DNA of 64,000 nt, from the NCBI RefSeq assembly GCF_029784165.1, contig NC_073696.1:243520892-243584891 (forward strand). The letters are read 5' to 3'. Every line of letters begins with the position of its first letter. Position 1 is the first letter of the stretch. The position numbers and the translations under genes are program-made. The notes under the pieces were generated by a model. It was not told the DNA's origin. It did not search any database and saw only the letters and a program-made list of their open reading frames with translations. This document shows positions 60,957 through 64,000 of the stretch, one piece after another. The DNA comes from Wyeomyia smithii (Eukaryota; Arthropoda; Insecta; Diptera; Culicidae).

Positions 60957-61686
60957 CATGTTTCTCTAGAAATGATGCTGAATATTTCGAACAGTCATTT
61001 TGATTCAAACATTTTTACTTTCAATGCATTTCCCACTGCCATCAAATCACAATAAACAATTTTGGAGTCAAACGAGTCTAATTACAGGTTTCTTTCCCGT
61101 CTGCGGTTCATCGGTTCATTTTAAATGAAACTGGTGACTGTTTCGATTAGCGGAATGACTGACGCAAAGAGTGACTCTTTGTTTTCCTTTAGCGTGTCGT
61201 TTGAAAGTGGCAATACATCATATCTTTTGATGATAGTTTTCGAACGCCTAAGGCGGCATCCATGAAATACGTAATGCTCATAGAGAAGAGGGGGTACCCG
61301 CTACCGTTACGAATTGTTACATAACGAAGGAGGGTGATACATGATCAGCGTTACGTAACAAAAAAATCTTGTTTACCTCTCTTGGGAGGTCGTAATATTA
61401 CTCCAAAAACGAGAATTTTTATTAGGCAGGGCATTTTTTTTGGTCAGAATCGGACCACTGCAACCATTATTTTGAGCTTTCTTGGTATATTTCTTCTTTA
61501 GTTTAGGTACTCGTGGCAGGCATATTGATGGACTATTGATGGAAGTGATCGTCGTTGTCATGTTGCACCCTTTCTTCAAATTTGACACTAAATTTCGTAT
61601 GAAATTAGTTACCTCATTAGGATTTGCAGACTAGACCTCGAAAGGCTCCAAAGTTACTTTTTCAAAGGCTCTTATTCTGCGCTGTA
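60957..61686. other. Non-coding sequence with one probable repeat
   Basis: 61255-61375 (CATCCATGAAATACGTAATG ... CGTTACGTAACAAAAAA) looks like the widespread insect 'TTACGTAAC' repeat. No gene. Confidence 0.4.
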
Positions 61687-61962
61687 TTAGTGCACTGCGA
61701 TGGCAGAGCAAATATTCTGCGGTTTCGCATTCGAACCCGAAGAGACGTAAATTTCGTCATTTGACTGACCAATTTGTTTTAGGTGATGCTTACTTGGACA
61801 GTGTCCTGTGAACAGTCTAGTAATTGTCCTTAGTCCCTTTCTATTTAAACTAAGAAATTGCTGGCTTTTCTTCACGCTTGGTTCTATAAACCGTTTCGAC
61901 TGGCGTAGCCCTACTGAGCATATCCAGTTCTCTTGTATTGTCCGATGTTTCCAGCAGCGCAT
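61687..61962 (-). pseudogene. LINE RNase H / C-terminal domain fragment
   Basis: The minus-strand frame reads RQSKRFIEPS, QQFLSLNRKGLRTITRLF and TGHCPSKHHLKQIGQSND. These are typical of the segment after RNase H in R1/I/jockey-type LINEs ('LSR..LR.L.GLLTGHC...HL..IG..'). The cysteine knuckle that should follow (CR.C...ET..HLLC.C) is decayed (EIYVSSGSNAKPQNICS). A remnant only. Confidence 0.75.
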
Positions 61963-64000
61963 TCCACGTGGACAGGAAAATCGTTATTTTCGAACCCCTC
62001 TTATAAACATAGATAAAATAATAAAATAGTCAAAACATAGCACAAAATTCCTGAAACCATGAAATGGCCAGAACAAAAATTAATTCTAATTAAATTGTTA
62101 ACCGCTCGAAAAAATCAAATAGAAGATCACACACAAAAAGAATTCAACGATTTACTCAGTATGGCTGAAAACTTCTGTAGAAGCTGGAAAGATAAGAACA
62201 TTTAAACAAACTAGAGAAGATTTAAAAAATAGTGAATACACCAAACTTAGTTCAAAATGCATGAAAACGTACTGACTGAAACCGTTTGAAACAGGAAATC
62301 AGAAAAAGAATTTATCAGGAAAAGAAGAAAAGGCCAAAACCTACTCTAAACAATTTATTCCAAATTAACCTCAGATAGTTGAAAAATTTGTATATAAGAC
62401 ACGACCACAAATTAACATAGAACTACGGCTGTCTTATGTCAATGTATTTCTTGCAATAGGTTTGGGAATTCGATTGATATGTTCCTATGTTACCCTGTTG
62501 AATGAAATATAAAAGGAATGGTGTTAAACATTGTGCAGCTCTGATGCTGGAGGGCTTTTCTATCTGTTAGTTGTAATAAAATACTGACAAACTGGAAGTT
62601 TTAAAATGATAGGAATTGCTGCCGATATAACAACAGAACGCGAGCCATTCCGCACGTCATGCAAGTGACAATCTGCAATGACAAGAATTTTAACAAAATG
62701 GCCGAGTGTGCATGGATGAAAGAGAATCAAAGTGTTCGGATGAAGGCAGATACCAATGAAATAACGACTGGGGAATAATTCTTTTCGAGCTAGCGTTAAC
62801 TGGTGGCGGCCATGAGTATGAAATTCGAAATTCTGCTGTGAGCAGGCTTCTGAAAACGACTGTTTTCAGACTGTTGTTCTACCAAGCTGTCGCTAAAGAC
62901 AGCCACGAATCCGGTTCAGAAACTTGGCTGTGAGGTCAAACTTTAACCACCTTTTTAAGACGTTAAAAAAATGTGGGATGTAGTGTTGTGAATTTTCTGA
63001 AACGGATCCAGCATTGTTGGCAGAACGGCCCGACCTTTTCTGTTGGAAATCGGATTAGTTTCATATATACCCCTGGTTTGGTTATGCTTAGTATCATCGA
63101 ATATTACACATTTTCAGAGACTTAAAATCACAGTAGCAGTTTGTTAAAATCCATTCATTATGCTTTTCTTAGTATATGGAATAGCATTGAAGAAGGTCGT
63201 TAAATCGCAAATTCATTGCGATATCGCATGAATGCGTCATGGTCAGATTGTGTTCGATATCCGCACTGACATTATAAAATAAACTCCGCCTTGTTTCATG
63301 TTCTTTTATTTCTTTACCTGCGCAAAGATTTGATTTCTTATGTAGGAATACTATGTACGAAAAGTTTATTTTACAACTATTGTTTAACTGGCTCCGTCTT
63401 TATTTCAAATCCCACAGTTTGTCCCAGTTTCGCGATACATTGGTTGGTTACCAGCGAAACCGGACCAATAAAGTTATCACTAACGTTTCAAAAGTATACC
63501 ATCAAATTATTCTCGTGTCGAATGGAAGCAGGTATTAAGAGTGTAACTGTTGCGTGTTGCATATTGCCTAAGTGCGCCTGGCAGAACAATTCTGTTCTTG
63601 CTGACATTAGCTGGTAGTAGCAGCTTATCGTCAAAACAAAACGCAATGAGTGAAACTGAATCAATCGATGGAAATTTCATATCAAATCTGACTATTGACC
63701 AGACATTGTAACTTGCGAATTTGATTTAACGGAATAGCGATGTTATTTTGAACAAATGCAATAGCGACGAATAGTGAGAAAACCCGAAAGATTTTCTCAA
63801 ATACCTACGGAGAGTATAACGCAAATGCCAAAGCAGCGCGACGTAGGTGGTAGAATGAGAGAATCCGAAAAAAGGGACAGACTGCGTTGCGCACTGATTG
63901 TATGTATAAAAATATATATACAAGCAATTTGCGCGAAGAACACTAATTTTTCGTCGACTGTATAACCGTTAACAAGCATATCGTTAAAATAGCAGCGACG
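61963..64000. other. Non-coding sequence, nothing recognised
   Basis: Mixed AT-rich DNA. 63291-63617 (108 codons, +) and neighbouring opposing frames show no motif. No repeat ends assigned. Confidence 0.45.

Overview
The window looks like mosquito nuclear DNA, probably culicine. The evidence is one insect-type transcription-factor gene with a large 3' UTR, a eukaryotic nuclear tRNA gene, and about 50 kb of AT-rich intergenic sequence full of decayed transposable elements. These include a tRNA-derived SINE with the GC-poor tail and 'GCTTTGCTTT' end typical of mosquito SINEs, mariner/Tc1 relics, jockey-like and RTE-like LINE fragments, and many short inverted-repeat elements. Species cannot be fixed without a search.

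Layout. Positions 1-8193 are unique, GC-richer, non-coding sequence that ends in a strong splice acceptor. Positions 8194-11904 hold the 5' UTR and the complete uninterrupted coding region (1174 aa) of a disconnected/disco-related (basonuclin family) paired C2H2 zinc-finger transcription factor. A 3' UTR of about 1.5 kb follows. From about 14.5 kb onward the sequence alternates between AT-rich repeat-dense stretches and five GC-richer, apparently unique islands (about 13.6-14.4, 22.5-24.9, 34.9-36.1, 45.3-47.6 and 57.6-59.1 kb). One island contains an intact tRNA-Glu(CTC) gene. No other convincing protein-coding gene is visible. The other open frames are short and lack recognisable domains, or are transposon remnants.

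Repeats. The most informative are: two inverted copies of a 2.6-kb non-autonomous repeat 31 kb apart (18.7-21.3 and 52.1-54.7 kb); two direct copies of a TIR element of about 1.4 kb (32.2 and 39.4 kb); a tandemly duplicated, dead Tc1/mariner-like segment (26.9-29.3 kb); a 253-bp MITE that has jumped into a LINE reverse-transcriptase frame with a visible 5-bp target duplication (37.2 kb); long fold-back elements (14.5, 48.3, 59.7 and 60.7 kb); and three copies of a tRNA-headed SINE of about 0.5 kb.

How it fits together. This is a developmental regulator with a large, gene-poor downstream domain. The unique islands and the upstream 8 kb, which has an apparent excess of TGACAG sites, are the best candidates for cis-regulatory DNA. 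The rest is repeat infill. I found no novel defence, secretion or biosynthetic system. The less expected items are the regulatory-motif excess, the nested and inverted repeat architecture, and two low-confidence candidate exons.
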